Source: Bos javanicus
Lineage: Eukaryota; Chordata; Mammalia; Artiodactyla; Bovidae
Assembly (NCBI RefSeq): GCF_032452875.1
Contig: NW_026894332.1
Location: forward strand, 62,001-126,000
DNA: 64,000 nt
Reading direction: 5' to 3'
The notes under the pieces are model-generated. The model ran no database searches. It was not told the origin of the DNA and was given only the letters and a program-made list of their open reading frames with translations. How positions within the stretch are numbered: the first letter of the stretch is position 1; every line of letters begins with the position of its first letter. Position numbers and translations under genes: made by a program. Below, in pieces: positions 48,324 through 59,299 of the stretch.

Positions 48324-49013
48324 TGCCTGATAATCGCCAGCTGGGCCGCAGGATTCATGCCTGCTCAGCTGCCTGATAATCGCCAGCTGGGCCGCAGGAT
48401 TCATGCCTGCTCAGCTGCCTGATAATCGCCAGCTGGGCCGCAGGATTCATGCCTGCTCAGCTGCCTGATAACCGCCAGCTGGGCCGCAGGATTCATGCCT
48501 GCTCAGCTGCCTGATAACCGCCAGCTGGGCCGCAGGATTCATGCCTGCTCAGCTGCCTGATAATCGCCAGCTGGGCCGCGGGATTCATGCCTGCTCAGCT
48601 GCCTGATAATCGCCAGCTGGGCCGCAGGATTCATGCCTGCTCAGCTGCCTGATAATCGCCAGCTGGGCCGCAGGATTCATGCCTGCTCAGCTGCCTGATA
48701 ATCGCCAGCTGGGCCGCAGGATTCATGCCTGCTCAGCTGCCTGATAATCGCCAGCTGGGCCGCAGGATTCATGCCTGCTCAGCTGCCTGATAATCGCCAG
48801 CTGGGCCGCAGGATTCATGCCTGCTCAGCTGCCTGATAATCGCCAGCTGGGCCGCAGGATTCATGCCTGCTCAGCTGCCTGATAATCGCCAGCTGGGCCG
48901 CAGGATTCATGCCTGCTCAGCTGCCTGATAATCGCCAGCTGGGCCGCAGGATTCATGCCTGCTCAGCTGCCTGATAATCGCCAGCTGGGCCGCAGGATTC
49001 ATGCCTGCTCAGC

Positions 49014-49119
49014 TGCCTGATCAGCACATGAGCAGCAGGATCAGGCCTCTCAGTGCCTGATCACTGCATGACAGGCATGATCAGTGCCTGCTGAGGTGCG
49101 GGATTCATGCCTGCTCAGC
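49014..49119 (+). repeat. Long unit 71, truncated
   Basis: 106 bp; begins directly in segment 3 (TGATCAGCACATGAGCAG) without segments 1 and 2, with altered segment 4 (CAGGATCAGGCCTCTCAGTG) and tail GTGCGGGATTCATGCC. Followed by nine 46-mers (49120-49533), several of them A27G. Confidence 0.88.
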
Positions 49120-49533
49120 TGCCTGATAATCGCCAGCTGGGCCGCAGGATTCATGCCTGCTCAGCTGCCTGATAATCGCCAGCTGGGCCGCGGGATTCAT
49201 GCCTGCTCAGCTGCCTGATAATCGCCAGCTGGGCCGCGGGATTCATGCCTGCTCAGCTGCCTGATAATCGCCAGCTGGGCCGCAGGATTCATGCCTGCTC
49301 AGCTGCCTGATAATCGCCAGCTGGGCCGCGGGATTCATGCCTGCTCAGCTGCCTGATAATCGCCAGCTGGGCCGCGGGATTCATGCCTGCTCAGCTGCCT
49401 GATAATCGCCAGCTGGGCCGCGGGATTCATGCCTGCTCAGCTGCCTGATAATCGCCAGCTGGGCCGCAGGATTCATGCCTGCTCAGCTGCCTGATAATCG
49501 CCAGCTGGGCCGCAGGATTCATGCCTGCTCAGC

Positions 49534-49610
49534 TGCCTGATAACGCCAGCTGGGCCGCAGGATTCATGCTGCAATCGCCAGCTGGGCCGCAGGATTCATG
49601 CCTGCTCAGC
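49534..49610 (+). repeat. 77-bp fused short unit
   Basis: A 46-mer lacking one base (TGATAACGCC) joins the next copy at ATTCATGCTGCAATCGCC, deleting most of the junction. One normal 46-mer follows (49611-49656). This explains the 62-codon chance frame at 49521-49709. Confidence 0.9.
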
Positions 49611-49656
49611 TGCCTGATAATCGCCAGCTGGGCCGCAGGATTCATGCCTGCTCAGC

Positions 49657-49813
49657 TGCCTGATTCTTGCCAGCTGGGCCGCAGGATCCGTGCCTGCTCA
49701 GCTGCCTGATCAGCACATGAGCAGTCACATGATCAGCGCCTCTCAGTCACCAGATCACTGCATGACAGGCATGATCAGTGCCTGCTGAGGTGCGGGATTC
49801 ATGCCTGCTCAGC
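49657..49813 (+). repeat. Long unit 72, first third converted to 46-mer form
   Basis: 157 bp. The first 46 bp are a near-perfect 46-mer apart from TGATTCTTGCC and ATCCGTGCC, and the rest is long-unit sequence with ACCAGATCACTG and ACAGGCATGATC. It shows directly that segments 1-2 of the long unit and the 46-mer are interchangeable. Followed by 19 copies (49814-50686), one of which is 45 bp (CTGGGCGCAGG near 50204). Confidence 0.9.
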
Positions 49814-50686
49814 TGCCTGATAATCGCCAGCTGGGCCGCGGGATTCATGCCTGCTCAGCTGCCTGATAATCGCCAGCTGGGCCGCAGGATTCATGCCTGC
49901 TCAGCTGCCTGATAATCGCCAGCTGGGCCGCGGGATTCATGCCTGCTCAGCTGCCTGATAATCGCCAGCTGGGCCGCAGGATTCATGCCTGCTCAGCTGC
50001 CTGATAATCGCCAGCTGGGCCGCAGGATTCATGCCTGCTCAGCTGCCTGATAATCGCCAGCTGGGCCGCGGGATTCATGCCTGCTCAGCTGCCTGATAAT
50101 CGCCAGCTGGGCCGCAGGATTCATGCCTGCTCAGCTGCCTGATAATCGCCAGCTGGGCCGCAGGATTCATGCCTGCTCAGCTGCCTGATAATCGCCAGCT
50201 GGGCGCAGGATTCATGCCTGCTCAGCTGCCTGATAATCGCCAGCTGGGCCGCAGGATTCATGCCTGCTCAGCTGCCTGATAATCGCCAGCTGGGCCGCAG
50301 GATTCATGCCTGCTCAGCTGCCTGATAATCGCCAGCTGGGCCGCAGGATTCATGCCTGCTCAGCTGCCTGATAATCGCCAGCTGGGCCGCGGGATTCATG
50401 CCTGCTCAGCTGCCTGATAATCGCCAGCTGGGCCGCAGGATTCATGCCTGCTCAGCTGCCTGATAATCGCCAGCTGGGCCGCAGGATTCATGCCTGCTCA
50501 GCTGCCTGATAATCGCCAGCTGGGCCGCAGGATTCATGCCTGCTCAGCTGCCTGATAATCGCCAGCTGGGCCGCAGGATTCATGCCTGCTCAGCTGCCTG
50601 ATAATCGCCAGCTGGGCCGCGGGATTCATGCCTGCTCAGCTGCCTGATAATCGCCAGCTGGGCCGCAGGATTCATGCCTGCTCAGC

Positions 50687-50840
50687 TGCCTGATTCTTGC
50701 CAGCTGGGCCGCAGGATCCGTGCCTGCTCAGCTGCCTGATCAGCACATGAGCAGTCACATGATCAGCGCCTCTCAGTCACCTGATCACTGCATGACAGGC
50801 CGTGATCAGTGCCTGGGGTGCGGGATCATGCCTGCTCAGC
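50687..50840 (+). repeat. Long unit 73, first third converted
   Basis: 154 bp; same 46-mer-like first third as the unit at 49657, then ACAGGCCGTGATC and tail GTGCCTGGGGTGCGGG. The shared first third suggests these two neighbours duplicated together. Followed by 11 copies (50841-51345), one of 45 bp. Confidence 0.9.
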
Positions 50841-51345
50841 TGCCTGATAATCGCCAGCTGGGCCGCAGGATTCATGCCTGCTCAGCTGCCTGATAATCGC
50901 CAGCTGGGCCGCAGGATTCATGCCTGCTCAGCTGCCTGATAATCGCCAGCTGGGCCGCAGGATTCATGCCTGCTCAGCTGCCTGATAATCGCCAGCTGGG
51001 CCGCAGGATTCATGCCTGCTCAGCTGCCTGATAATCGCCAGCTGGGCCGCAGGATTCATGCCTGCTCAGCTGCCTGATAATCGCCAGCTGGGCCGCAGGA
51101 TTCATGCCTGCTCAGCTGCCTGATAACGCCAGCTGGGCCGCAGGATTCATGCCTGCTCAGCTGCCTGATAATCGCCAGCTGGGCCGCAGGATTCATGCCT
51201 GCTCAGCTGCCTGATAATCGCCAGCTGGGCCGCAGGATTCATGCCTGCTCAGCTGCCTGATAATCGCCAGCTGGGCCGCGGGATTCATGCCTGCTCAGCT
51301 GCCTGATAATCGCCAGCTGGGCCGCAGGATTCATGCCTGCTCAGC

Positions 51346-51502
51346 TGCTTGATTCTTGCCTGCTGAGGCACATGATCCGTGCAGGAGAGCTACCTGATCA
51401 GCACATGAGCAGTCACATGATCAGCGCCTCTCAGTCACCTGATCACTGCATGACAGGCACGTGATCAGTGCCTGCTGGGTGCGGGATCAGCGCCTGCTCA
51501 GC
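51346..51502 (+). repeat. Long unit 74
   Basis: 157 bp; tail CTGCTGGGTGCGGG. Followed by 13 copies (51503-52100), including one with GGCCGTGGG near 51619, where a CpG is replaced by a C-to-T change. Confidence 0.92.
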
Positions 51503-52100
51503 TGCCTGATAATCGCCAGCTGGGCCGCAGGATTCATGCCTGCTCAGCTGCCTGATAATCGCCAGCTGGGCCGCGGGATTCATGCCTGCTCAGCTGCCTG
51601 ATAATCGCCAGCTGGGCCGTGGGATTCATGCCTGCTCAGCTGCCTGATAATCGCCAGCTGGGCCGCAGGATTCATGCCTGCTCAGCTGCCTGATAATCGC
51701 CAGCTGGGCCGCAGGATTCATGCCTGCTCAGCTGCCTGATAATCGCCAGCTGGGCCGCAGGATTCATGCCTGCTCAGCTGCCTGATAATCGCCAGCTGGG
51801 CCGCAGGATTCATGCCTGCTCAGCTGCCTGATAATCGCCAGCTGGGCCGCAGGATTCATGCCTGCTCAGCTGCCTGATAATCGCCAGCTGGGCCGCAGGA
51901 TTCATGCCTGCTCAGCTGCCTGATAATCGCCAGCTGGGCCGCAGGATTCATGCCTGCTCAGCTGCCTGATAATCGCCAGCTGGGCCGCAGGATTCATGCC
52001 TGCTCAGCTGCCTGATAATCGCCAGCTGGGCCGCAGGATTCATGCCTGCTCAGCTGCCTGATAATCGCCAGCTGGGCCGCAGGATTCATGCCTGCTCAGC

Positions 52101-52257
52101 TGCTGATTCTTGCCTGCTGAGGCACATGATCCGTGCAGGAGAGCTACCTGATCAGCACATGAGCAGTCACATGATCAGCGCCTCTCAGTCACCTGATCAC
52201 TGCATGACAGGCGCGTGATCAGTGCCTGCTGAGGCGCGGGATCAGCGCCTGCTCAGC
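52101..52257 (+). repeat. Long unit 75
   Basis: 157 bp; start TGCTGATTC (one base lost), ACAGGCGCGTGATC, and tail GAGGCGCGGG. Followed by five 46-mers (52258-52487), one with TGATACTCGCC. Confidence 0.92.
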
Positions 52258-52487
52258 TGCCTGATAATCGCCAGCTGGGCCGCAGGATTCATGCCTGCTC
52301 AGCTGCCTGATAATCGCCAGCTGGGCCGCGGGATTCATGCCTGCTCAGCTGCCTGATAATCGCCAGCTGGGCCGCAGGATTCATGCCTGCTCAGCTGCCT
52401 GATAATCGCCAGCTGGGCCGCAGGATTCATGCCTGCTCAGCTGCCTGATACTCGCCAGCTGGGCCGCAGGATTCATGCCTGCTCAGC

Positions 52488-52595
52488 TGCCTGATAATCG
52501 CCAGCTGGGCCGCAGGATCAGCGCCTCTCAGCACCTGATCAGCATGACAGGCACTGATCAGTGCCTGCTGGGCGCAGGATTCATGCCTGCTCAGC
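52488..52595 (+). repeat. Long unit 76, hybrid
   Basis: 108 bp; opens as a 46-mer to CGCAGGATCAGCG, continues with segments 4-6 in shortened form, and ends as a 46-mer 3' half. The next copy (52596-52637) is 42 bp and starts TGATAATCGCC; then 13 copies follow to 53235. The length changes open 81- and 71-codon chance frames on the two strands. Confidence 0.88.
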
Positions 52596-53235
52596 TGATA
52601 ATCGCCAGCTGGGCCGCAGGATTCATGCCTGCTCAGCTGCCTGATAATCGCCAGCTGGGCCGCGGGATTCATGCCTGCTCAGCTGCCTGATAATCGCCAG
52701 CTGGGCCGCGGGATTCATGCCTGCTCAGCTGCCTGATAATCGCCAGCTGGGCCGCAGGATTCATGCCTGCTCAGCTGCCTGATAATCGCCAGCTGGGCCG
52801 CAGGATTCATGCCTGCTCAGCTGCCTGATAATCGCCAGCTGGGCCGCGGGATTCATGCCTGCTCAGCTGCCTGATAATCGCCAGCTGGGCCGCAGGATTC
52901 ATGCCTGCTCAGCTGCCTGATAATCGCCAGCTGGGCCGCAGGATTCATGCCTGCTCAGCTGCCTGATAACCGCCAGCTGGGCCGCAGGATTCATGCCTGC
53001 TCAGCTGCCTGATAATCGCCAGCTGGGCCGCAGGATTCATGCCTGCTCAGCTGCCTGATAATCGCCAGCTGGGCCGCAGGATTCATGCCTGCTCAGCTGC
53101 CTGATAATCGCCAGCTGGGCCGCGGGATTCATGCCTGCTCAGCTGCCTGATAATCGCCAGCTGGGCCGCAGGATTCATGCCTGCTCAGCTGCCTGATAAT
53201 CGCCAGCTGGGCCGCGGGATTCATGCCTGCTCAGC

Positions 53236-53389
53236 TGCTGATTCTTGCCTGCTGAGGCACATGATCCGTGCAGGAGCTACCTGATCAGCACATGAGCAGT
53301 CACATGATCAGCGCCTCTCAGTCACCTGATCACTGCATGACAGGCACGTGATCAGTGCCTGCTGAGTGCGGGATCAGCGCCTGCTCAGC
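53236..53389 (+). repeat. Long unit 77
   Basis: 154 bp; start TGCTGATTC, CAGGAGCTACC, tail CTGAGTGCGGG. Followed by 7 copies (53390-53711). Confidence 0.92.
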
Positions 53390-53711
53390 TGCCTGATAAT
53401 CGCCAGCTGGGCCGCAGGATTCATGCCTGCTCAGCTGCCTGATAATCGCCAGCTGGGCCGCAGGATTCATGCCTGCTCAGCTGCCTGATAATCGCCAGCT
53501 GGGCCGCAGGATTCATGCCTGCTCAGCTGCCTGATAATCGCCAGCTGGGCCGCAGGATTCATGCCTGCTCAGCTGCCTGATAATCGCCAGCTGGGCCGCA
53601 GGATTCATGCCTGCTCAGCTGCCTGATAATCGCCAGCTGGGCCGCAGGATTCATGCCTGCTCAGCTGCCTGATAATCGCCAGCTGGGCCGCAGGATTCAT
53701 GCCTGCTCAGC

Positions 53712-53807
53712 TGCCTGATAATCGCCAGCTGGGCCGCAGGATTCCTGATGCCTGCTCAGCTGCACCTGATCAGCTGCCAGGCCGCAGGCCACTCATGCCT
53801 GCTCAGC
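53712..53807 (+). repeat. Two irregular units, likely long-unit remnant
   Basis: A 49-bp copy with an insertion (GGATTCCTGATGCC) is followed by a 47-bp copy reading TGCACCTGATCAGCTGCCAG. The TGATCA is typical of the long unit and not of the 46-mer, so this may be a nearly erased long unit. Followed by 4 copies (53808-53991). Confidence 0.7.
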
Positions 53808-53991
53808 TGCCTGATAATCGCCAGCTGGGCCGCGGGATTCATGCCTGCTCAGCTGCCTGATAATCGCCAGCTGGGCCGCGGGATTCATGCCTGCTCAGCT
53901 GCCTGATAATCGCCAGCTGGGCCGCAGGATTCATGCCTGCTCAGCTGCCTGATAATCGCCAGCTGGGCCGCAGGATTCATGCCTGCTCAGC

Positions 53992-54147
53992 TGCTGATTC
54001 TTGCCTGCTGAGGCACATGATCCGTGCAGGAGAGCTACCTGATCAGCACATGAGCAGTCACATGATCAGCGCCTCTCAGTCACCTGATCACTGCATGACA
54101 GGCACGTGATCAGTGCCTGCTGAGTGCGGGATCAGCGCCTGCTCAGC
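53992..54147 (+). repeat. Long unit 79
   Basis: 156 bp; start TGCTGATTC and tail CTGAGTGCGGG. Followed by a 14-copy block (54148-54786). Confidence 0.92.
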
Positions 54148-54193
54148 TGCCTGATAATCGCCAGCTGGGCCGCAGGATTCATGCCTGCTCAGC

Positions 54194-54510
54194 TGCCTGA
54201 TAATCGCCAGCCGCGGGATTCATGCCTGCTCAGCTGGATGATAATCGCCAGCTGGGCCGCAGGATTCATGCCTGCTCAGCTGCCTGATAATCGCCAGCTG
54301 GGCCGCAGGATTCATGCCTGCTCAGCTGCCTGATAATCGCCAGCTGGGCCGCAGGATTCATGCCTGCTCAGCTGCCTGATGACCGCCAGCTGGGCCGCAG
54401 GATTCATGCCTGCTCAGCTGCCTGATAATCGCCAGCTGGGCCCCAGGATTCATGCCTGCTCAGCTGCCTGATGACCGCCAGCTGGGCCGCAGGATTCATG
54501 CCTGCTCAGC
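54194..54510 (+). repeat. Cluster of mutated 46-mers
   Basis: A 41-bp copy lacking its AGCTGGG (54194-54234) is followed by one starting TGGATGATAA, then copies with TGATGACCGCC (54373, 54465) and one with GGCCCCAGG between them. The alternation of the TGATGACCGCC form suggests a two-copy exchange. Confidence 0.88.
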
Positions 54511-54786
54511 TGCCTGATAATCGCCAGCTGGGCCGCAGGATTCATGCCTGCTCAGCTGCCTGATAATCGCCAGCTGGGCCGCAGGATTCATGCCTGCTCA
54601 GCTGCCTGATAATCGCCAGCTGGGCCGCAGGATTCATGCCTGCTCAGCTGCCTGATAATCGCCAGCTGGGCCGCGGGATTCATGCCTGCTCAGCTGCCTG
54701 ATAATCGCCAGCTGGGCCGCAGGATTCATGCCTGCTCAGCTGCCTGATAATCGCCAGCTGGGCCGCAGGATTCATGCCTGCTCAGC

Positions 54787-54943
54787 TGCCTGATTCTTGC
54801 CTGCTGGGGCACATGATCCGTGCAGGAGAGCTACCTGATCAGCACATGAGCAGTCACATGATCAGCGCCTCTCAGTCACCTGATCACTGCATGACAGGCA
54901 CGTGATCAGTGCCTGCTGAGTGCGGGATCAGCGCCTGCTCAGC
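54787..54943 (+). repeat. Long unit 80
   Basis: 157 bp; TGCC start, CTGCTGGGGCAC, tail CTGAGTGCGGG. Followed by 24 copies (54944-56044) with three missing bases in total and point changes near 55264 (CAGTTGCC) and 55296 (GGATGCATGCC). Confidence 0.92.
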
Positions 54944-56044
54944 TGCCTGATAATCGCCAGCTGGGCCGCAGGATTCATGCCTGCTCAGCTGCCTGATAAT
55001 CGCCAGCTGGGCCGCAGGATTCATGCCTGCTCAGCTGCCTGATAATCGCCAGCTGGGCCGCAGGATTCATGCCTGCTCAGCTGCCTGATAATCGCCAGCT
55101 GGGCCGCAGGATTCATGCCTGCTCAGCTGCCTGATAATCGCCAGCTGGGCCGCAGGATTCATGCCTGCTCAGCTGCCTGATAATCGCCAGCTGGGCCGCA
55201 GGATTCATGCCTGCTCAGCTGCCTGATAATCGCCAGCTGGGCCGCAGGATTCATGCCTGCTCAGTTGCCTGATAATCGCCAGCTGGGCCGCAGGATGCAT
55301 GCCTGCTCAGCTGCTGATAATCGCCAGCTGGGCCGCAGGATTCATGCCTGCTCAGCTGCCTGATAATCGCCAGCTGGGCCGCGGGATTCATGCCTGCTCA
55401 GCTGCCTGATAACCGCCAGCTGGGCCGCAGGATTCATGCCTGCTCAGCTGCCTGATAATCGCCAGCTGGGCCGCAGGATTCATGCCTGCTCAGCTGCCTG
55501 ATAATCGCCAGCTGGGCCGCAGGATTCATGCCTGCTCAGCTGCCTGATAATCGCCAGCTGGGCCGCAGGATTCATGCCTGCTCAGCTGCCTGATAATCGC
55601 CAGCTGGGCCGCGGGATTCATGCCTGCTCAGCTGCCTGATAAGCCAGCTGGGCCGCAGGATTCATGCCTGCTCAGCTGCCTGATAATCGCCAGCTGGGCC
55701 GCAGGATTCATGCCTGCTCAGCTGCCTGATAATCGCCAGCTGGGCCGCAGGATTCATGCCTGCTCAGCTGCCTGATAATCGCCAGCTGGGCCGCAGGATT
55801 CATGCCTGCTCAGCTGCCTGATAATCGCCAGCTGGGCCGCAGGATTCATGCCTGCTCAGCTGCCTGATAATCGCCAGCTGGGCCGCAGGATTCATGCCTG
55901 CTCAGCTGCCTGATAATCGCCAGCTGGGCCGCAGGATTCATGCCTGCTCAGCTGCCTGATAATCGCCAGCTGGGCCGCAGGATTCATGCCTGCTCAGCTG
56001 CCTGATAATCGCCAGCTGGGCCGCAGGATTCATGCCTGCTCAGC

Positions 56045-56201
56045 TGCTTGATTCTTGCCTGCTGAGGCACATGATCCGTGCAGGAGAGCTACCTGATCAG
56101 CACATGAGCAGTCACATGATCAGCGCCTCTCAGTCACCTGATCACTGCATGACAGGCACGTGATCAGTGCCTGCTGGGTGCGGGATCAGCGCCTGCTCAG
56201 C
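56045..56201 (+). repeat. Long unit 81
   Basis: 157 bp; tail CTGCTGGGTGCGGG. Followed by about 24 copies (56202-57298), seven bases short of 24 x 46. The losses are near 56303 (1 base), 56484 (TGATCCGCC) and 56520 (CAGCTTGATAATGCC). Confidence 0.91.
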
Positions 56202-57298
56202 TGCCTGATAATCGCCAGCTGGGCCGCAGGATTCATGCCTGCTCAGCTGCCTGATAATCGCCAGCTGGGCCGCAGGATTCATGCCTGCTCAGCTGCCTGA
56301 TAACGCCAGCTGGGCCGCAGGATTCATGCCTGCTCAGCTGCCTGATAACCGCCAGCTGGGCCGCAGGATTCATGCCTGCTCAGCTGCCTGATAATCGCCA
56401 GCTGGGCCGCAGGATTCATGCCTGCTCAGCTGCCTGATAATCGCCAGCTGGGCCGCAGGATTCATGCCTGCTCAGCTGCCTGATCCGCCAGCTGGGCCGC
56501 AGGATTCATGCCTGCTCAGCTTGATAATGCCAGCTGGGCCGCAGGATTCATGCCTGCTCAGCTGCCTGATAATCGCCAGCTGGGCCGCGGGATTCATGCC
56601 TGCTCAGCTGCCTGATAATCGCCAGCTGGGCCGCAGGATTCATGCCTGCTCAGCTGCCTGATAACCGCCAGCTGGGCCGCAGGATTCATGCCTGCTCAGC
56701 TGCCTGATAATCGCCAGCTGGGCCGCAGGATTCATGCCTGCTCAGCTGCCTGATAATCGCCAGCTGGGCCGCAGGATTCATGCCTGCTCAGCTGCCTGAT
56801 AATCGCCAGCTGGGCCGCGGGATTCATGCCTGCTCAGCTGCCTGATAATCGCCAGCTGGGCCGCAGGATTCATGCCTGCTCAGCTGCCTGATAACCGCCA
56901 GCTGGGCCGCGGGATTCATGCCTGCTCAGCTGCCTGATAATCGCCAGCTGGGCCGCAGGATTCATGCCTGCTCAGCTGCCTGATAATCGCCAGCTGGGCC
57001 GCAGGATTCATGCCTGCTCAGCTGCCTGATAATCGCCAGCTGGGCCGCGGGATTCATGCCTGCTCAGCTGCCTGATAATCGCCAGCTGGGCCGCAGGATT
57101 CATGCCTGCTCAGCTGCCTGATAATCGCCAGCTGGGCCGCAGGATTCATGCCTGCTCAGCTGCCTGATAATCGCCAGCTGGGCCGCAGGATTCATGCCTG
57201 CTCAGCTGCCTGATAATCGCCAGCTGGGCCGCGGGATTCATGCCTGCTCAGCTGCCTGATAATCGCCAGCTGGGCCGCAGGATTCATGCCTGCTCAGC

Positions 57299-57456
57299 TG
57301 CCTGATTCTTGCCAGCTGAGGCACATGATCCGTGCAGGAGAGCTGCCTGATCAGCACATGAGCAGTCACATGATCAGCGCCTCTCAGTTACCTGATCACT
57401 GCATGACAGGCACGTGATCAGTGCCTGCTGAGGTGCGGGATCAGCGCCTGCTCAGC
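57299..57456 (+). repeat. Long unit 82
   Basis: 158 bp; TGCC start, GCCAGCTGAGG, GAGCTGCC and CAGTTACCTGATC. Followed by 4 copies (57457-57640). Confidence 0.92.
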
Positions 57457-57640
57457 TGCCTGATAATCGCCAGCTGGGCCGCAGGATTCATGCCTGCTCA
57501 GCTGCCTGATAATCGCCAGCTGGGCCGCAGGATTCATGCCTGCTCAGCTGCCTGATAATCGCCAGCTGGGCCGCAGGATTCATGCCTGCTCAGCTGCCTG
57601 ATAATCGCCAGCTGGGCCGCAGGATTCATGCCTGCTCAGC

Positions 57641-57797
57641 TGCTGATTCTTGCCTGCTGAGGCACATGATCCGTGCAGGCTCAGCTGCCTGATCAGCACA
57701 TGAGCAGTCACATGATCAGCGCCTCTCAGTCACCTGATCACTGCATGACAGGCACGTGATCAGTGCCTGCTGAGGTGCGGGATCATGCCTGCTCAGC
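57641..57797 (+). repeat. Long unit 83
   Basis: 157 bp; start TGCTGATTC, CAGGCTCAGCTGCC at the second-third segment junction (46-mer-like), and tail GGGATCATGCC. Followed by 13 copies (57798-58395), many of them A27G; the last reads CCGCCTGCTGGG. Confidence 0.91.
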
Positions 57798-58395
57798 TGC
57801 CTGATAATCGCCAGCTGGGCCGCGGGATTCATGCCTGCTCAGCTGCCTGATAATCGCCAGCTGGGCCGCGGGATTCATGCCTGCTCAGCTGCCTGATAAT
57901 CGCCAGCTGGGCCGCAGGATTCATGCCTGCTCAGCTGCCTGATAATCGCCAGCTGGGCCGCGGGATTCATGCCTGCTCAGCTGCCTGATAATCGCCAGCT
58001 GGGCCGCGGGATTCATGCCTGCTCAGCTGCCTGATAATCGCCAGCTGGGCCGCGGGATTCATGCCTGCTCAGCTGCCTGATAATCGCCAGCTGGGCCGCA
58101 GGATTCATGCCTGCTCAGCTGCCTGATAATCGCCAGCTGGGCCGCAGGATTCATGCCTGCTCAGCTGCCTGATAATCGCCAGCTGGGCCGCAGGATTCAT
58201 GCCTGCTCAGCTGCCTGATAATCGCCAGCTGGGCCGCGGGATTCATGCCTGCTCAGCTGCCTGATAATCGCCAGCTGGGCCGCGGGATTCATGCCTGCTC
58301 AGCTGCCTGATAATCGCCAGCTGGGCCGCAGGATTCATGCCTGCTCAGCTGCCTGATAACCGCCTGCTGGGCCGCAGGATTCATGCCTGCTCAGC

Positions 58396-58502
58396 TGCCT
58401 GATAATGCCATGAGCAGTCCTGATCAGCGCCTCTCAGTCACCTGATCAGCACGACAGGCCTGATCAGTGCCTGCTGGGCCGCGGGATTCACGCCTGCTCA
58501 GC
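58396..58502 (+). repeat. Long unit 84, truncated
   Basis: 107 bp; opens TGCCTGATAATGCC, enters segment 3 at ATGAGCAGTCC, keeps shortened segments 4-6, and ends as an A27G 46-mer half with TTCACGCC. Confidence 0.87.
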
Positions 58503-59141
58503 TGCCTGATAATCGCCAGCTGGGCCGCGGGATTCATGCCTGCTCAGCTGCCTGATAATCGCCAGCTGGGCCGCAGGATTCATGCCTGCTCAGCTGCCTG
58601 ATAATCGCCAGCTGGGCCGCAGGATTCATGCCTGCTCAGCTGCCTGATAACGCCAGCTGGGCCGCAGGATTCATGCCTGCTCAGCTGCCTGATAATCGCC
58701 AGCTGGGCCGCGGGATTCATGCCTGCTCAGCTGCCTGATAACGCCAGCTGGGCCGCAGGATTCATGCCTGCTCAGCTGCCTGATAATCGCCAGCTGGGCC
58801 GCAGGATTCATGCCTGCTCAGCTGCCTGATAATCGCCAGCTGGGCCGCAGGATTCATGCCTGCTCAGCTGCCTGATAATCGCCAGCTGGGCCGCAGGATT
58901 CATGCCTGCTCAGCTGCCTGATAGCCAGCTGGGCCGCAGGATTCATGCCTGCTCAGCTGCCTGATAATCGCCAGCTGGGCCGCAGGATTCATGCCTGCTC
59001 AGCTGCCTGATAATCGCCAGCTGGGCCGCAGGATTCATGCCTGCTCAGCTGCCTGATAATCGCCAGCTGGGCCGCAGGATTCATGCCTGCTCAGCTGCCT
59101 GATAATCGCCAGCTGGGCCGCAGGATTCATGCCTGCTCAGC

Positions 59142-59299
59142 TGCCTGATTCTTGCCAGCTGGGGCGCATGATCCGTGCAGGAGAGCTGCCTGATCAGCAC
59201 ATGAGCAGTCGCATGATCAGCGCCTCTCAGTCACCTGATCACTGCATGACAGGCACGTGATCAGTGCCTGCTGAGGTGCGGGATCAGCGCCTGCTCAGC
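59142..59299 (+). repeat. Long unit 85
   Basis: 158 bp; TGCC start, GCCAGCTGGGGCGCATG, GAGCTGCC, AGTCGCATGATC. Followed by 22 copies (59300-60309), two of them 45 bp in neighbouring positions. These two produce the 61-codon chance frame on the minus strand. Confidence 0.92.

Noticed and set aside
49521..49709. 62-codon open frame on the plus strand
   Set aside because: It is created by the fused 77-bp unit at 49534; the same repeat translation as elsewhere.
52427..52690. Overlapping open frames of 81 codons (minus) and 71 codons (plus)
   Set aside because: Both depend on the hybrid unit at 52488 and the 42-bp copy after it. Two overlapping frames on opposite strands of a satellite are not genes.
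54124..54333. 69-codon open frame on the plus strand
   Set aside because: It arises from the 41-bp copy at 54194; repeat-derived.
56464..56661. 65-codon open frame on the plus strand
   Set aside because: It arises from shortened copies near 56484 and 56520; repeat-derived.
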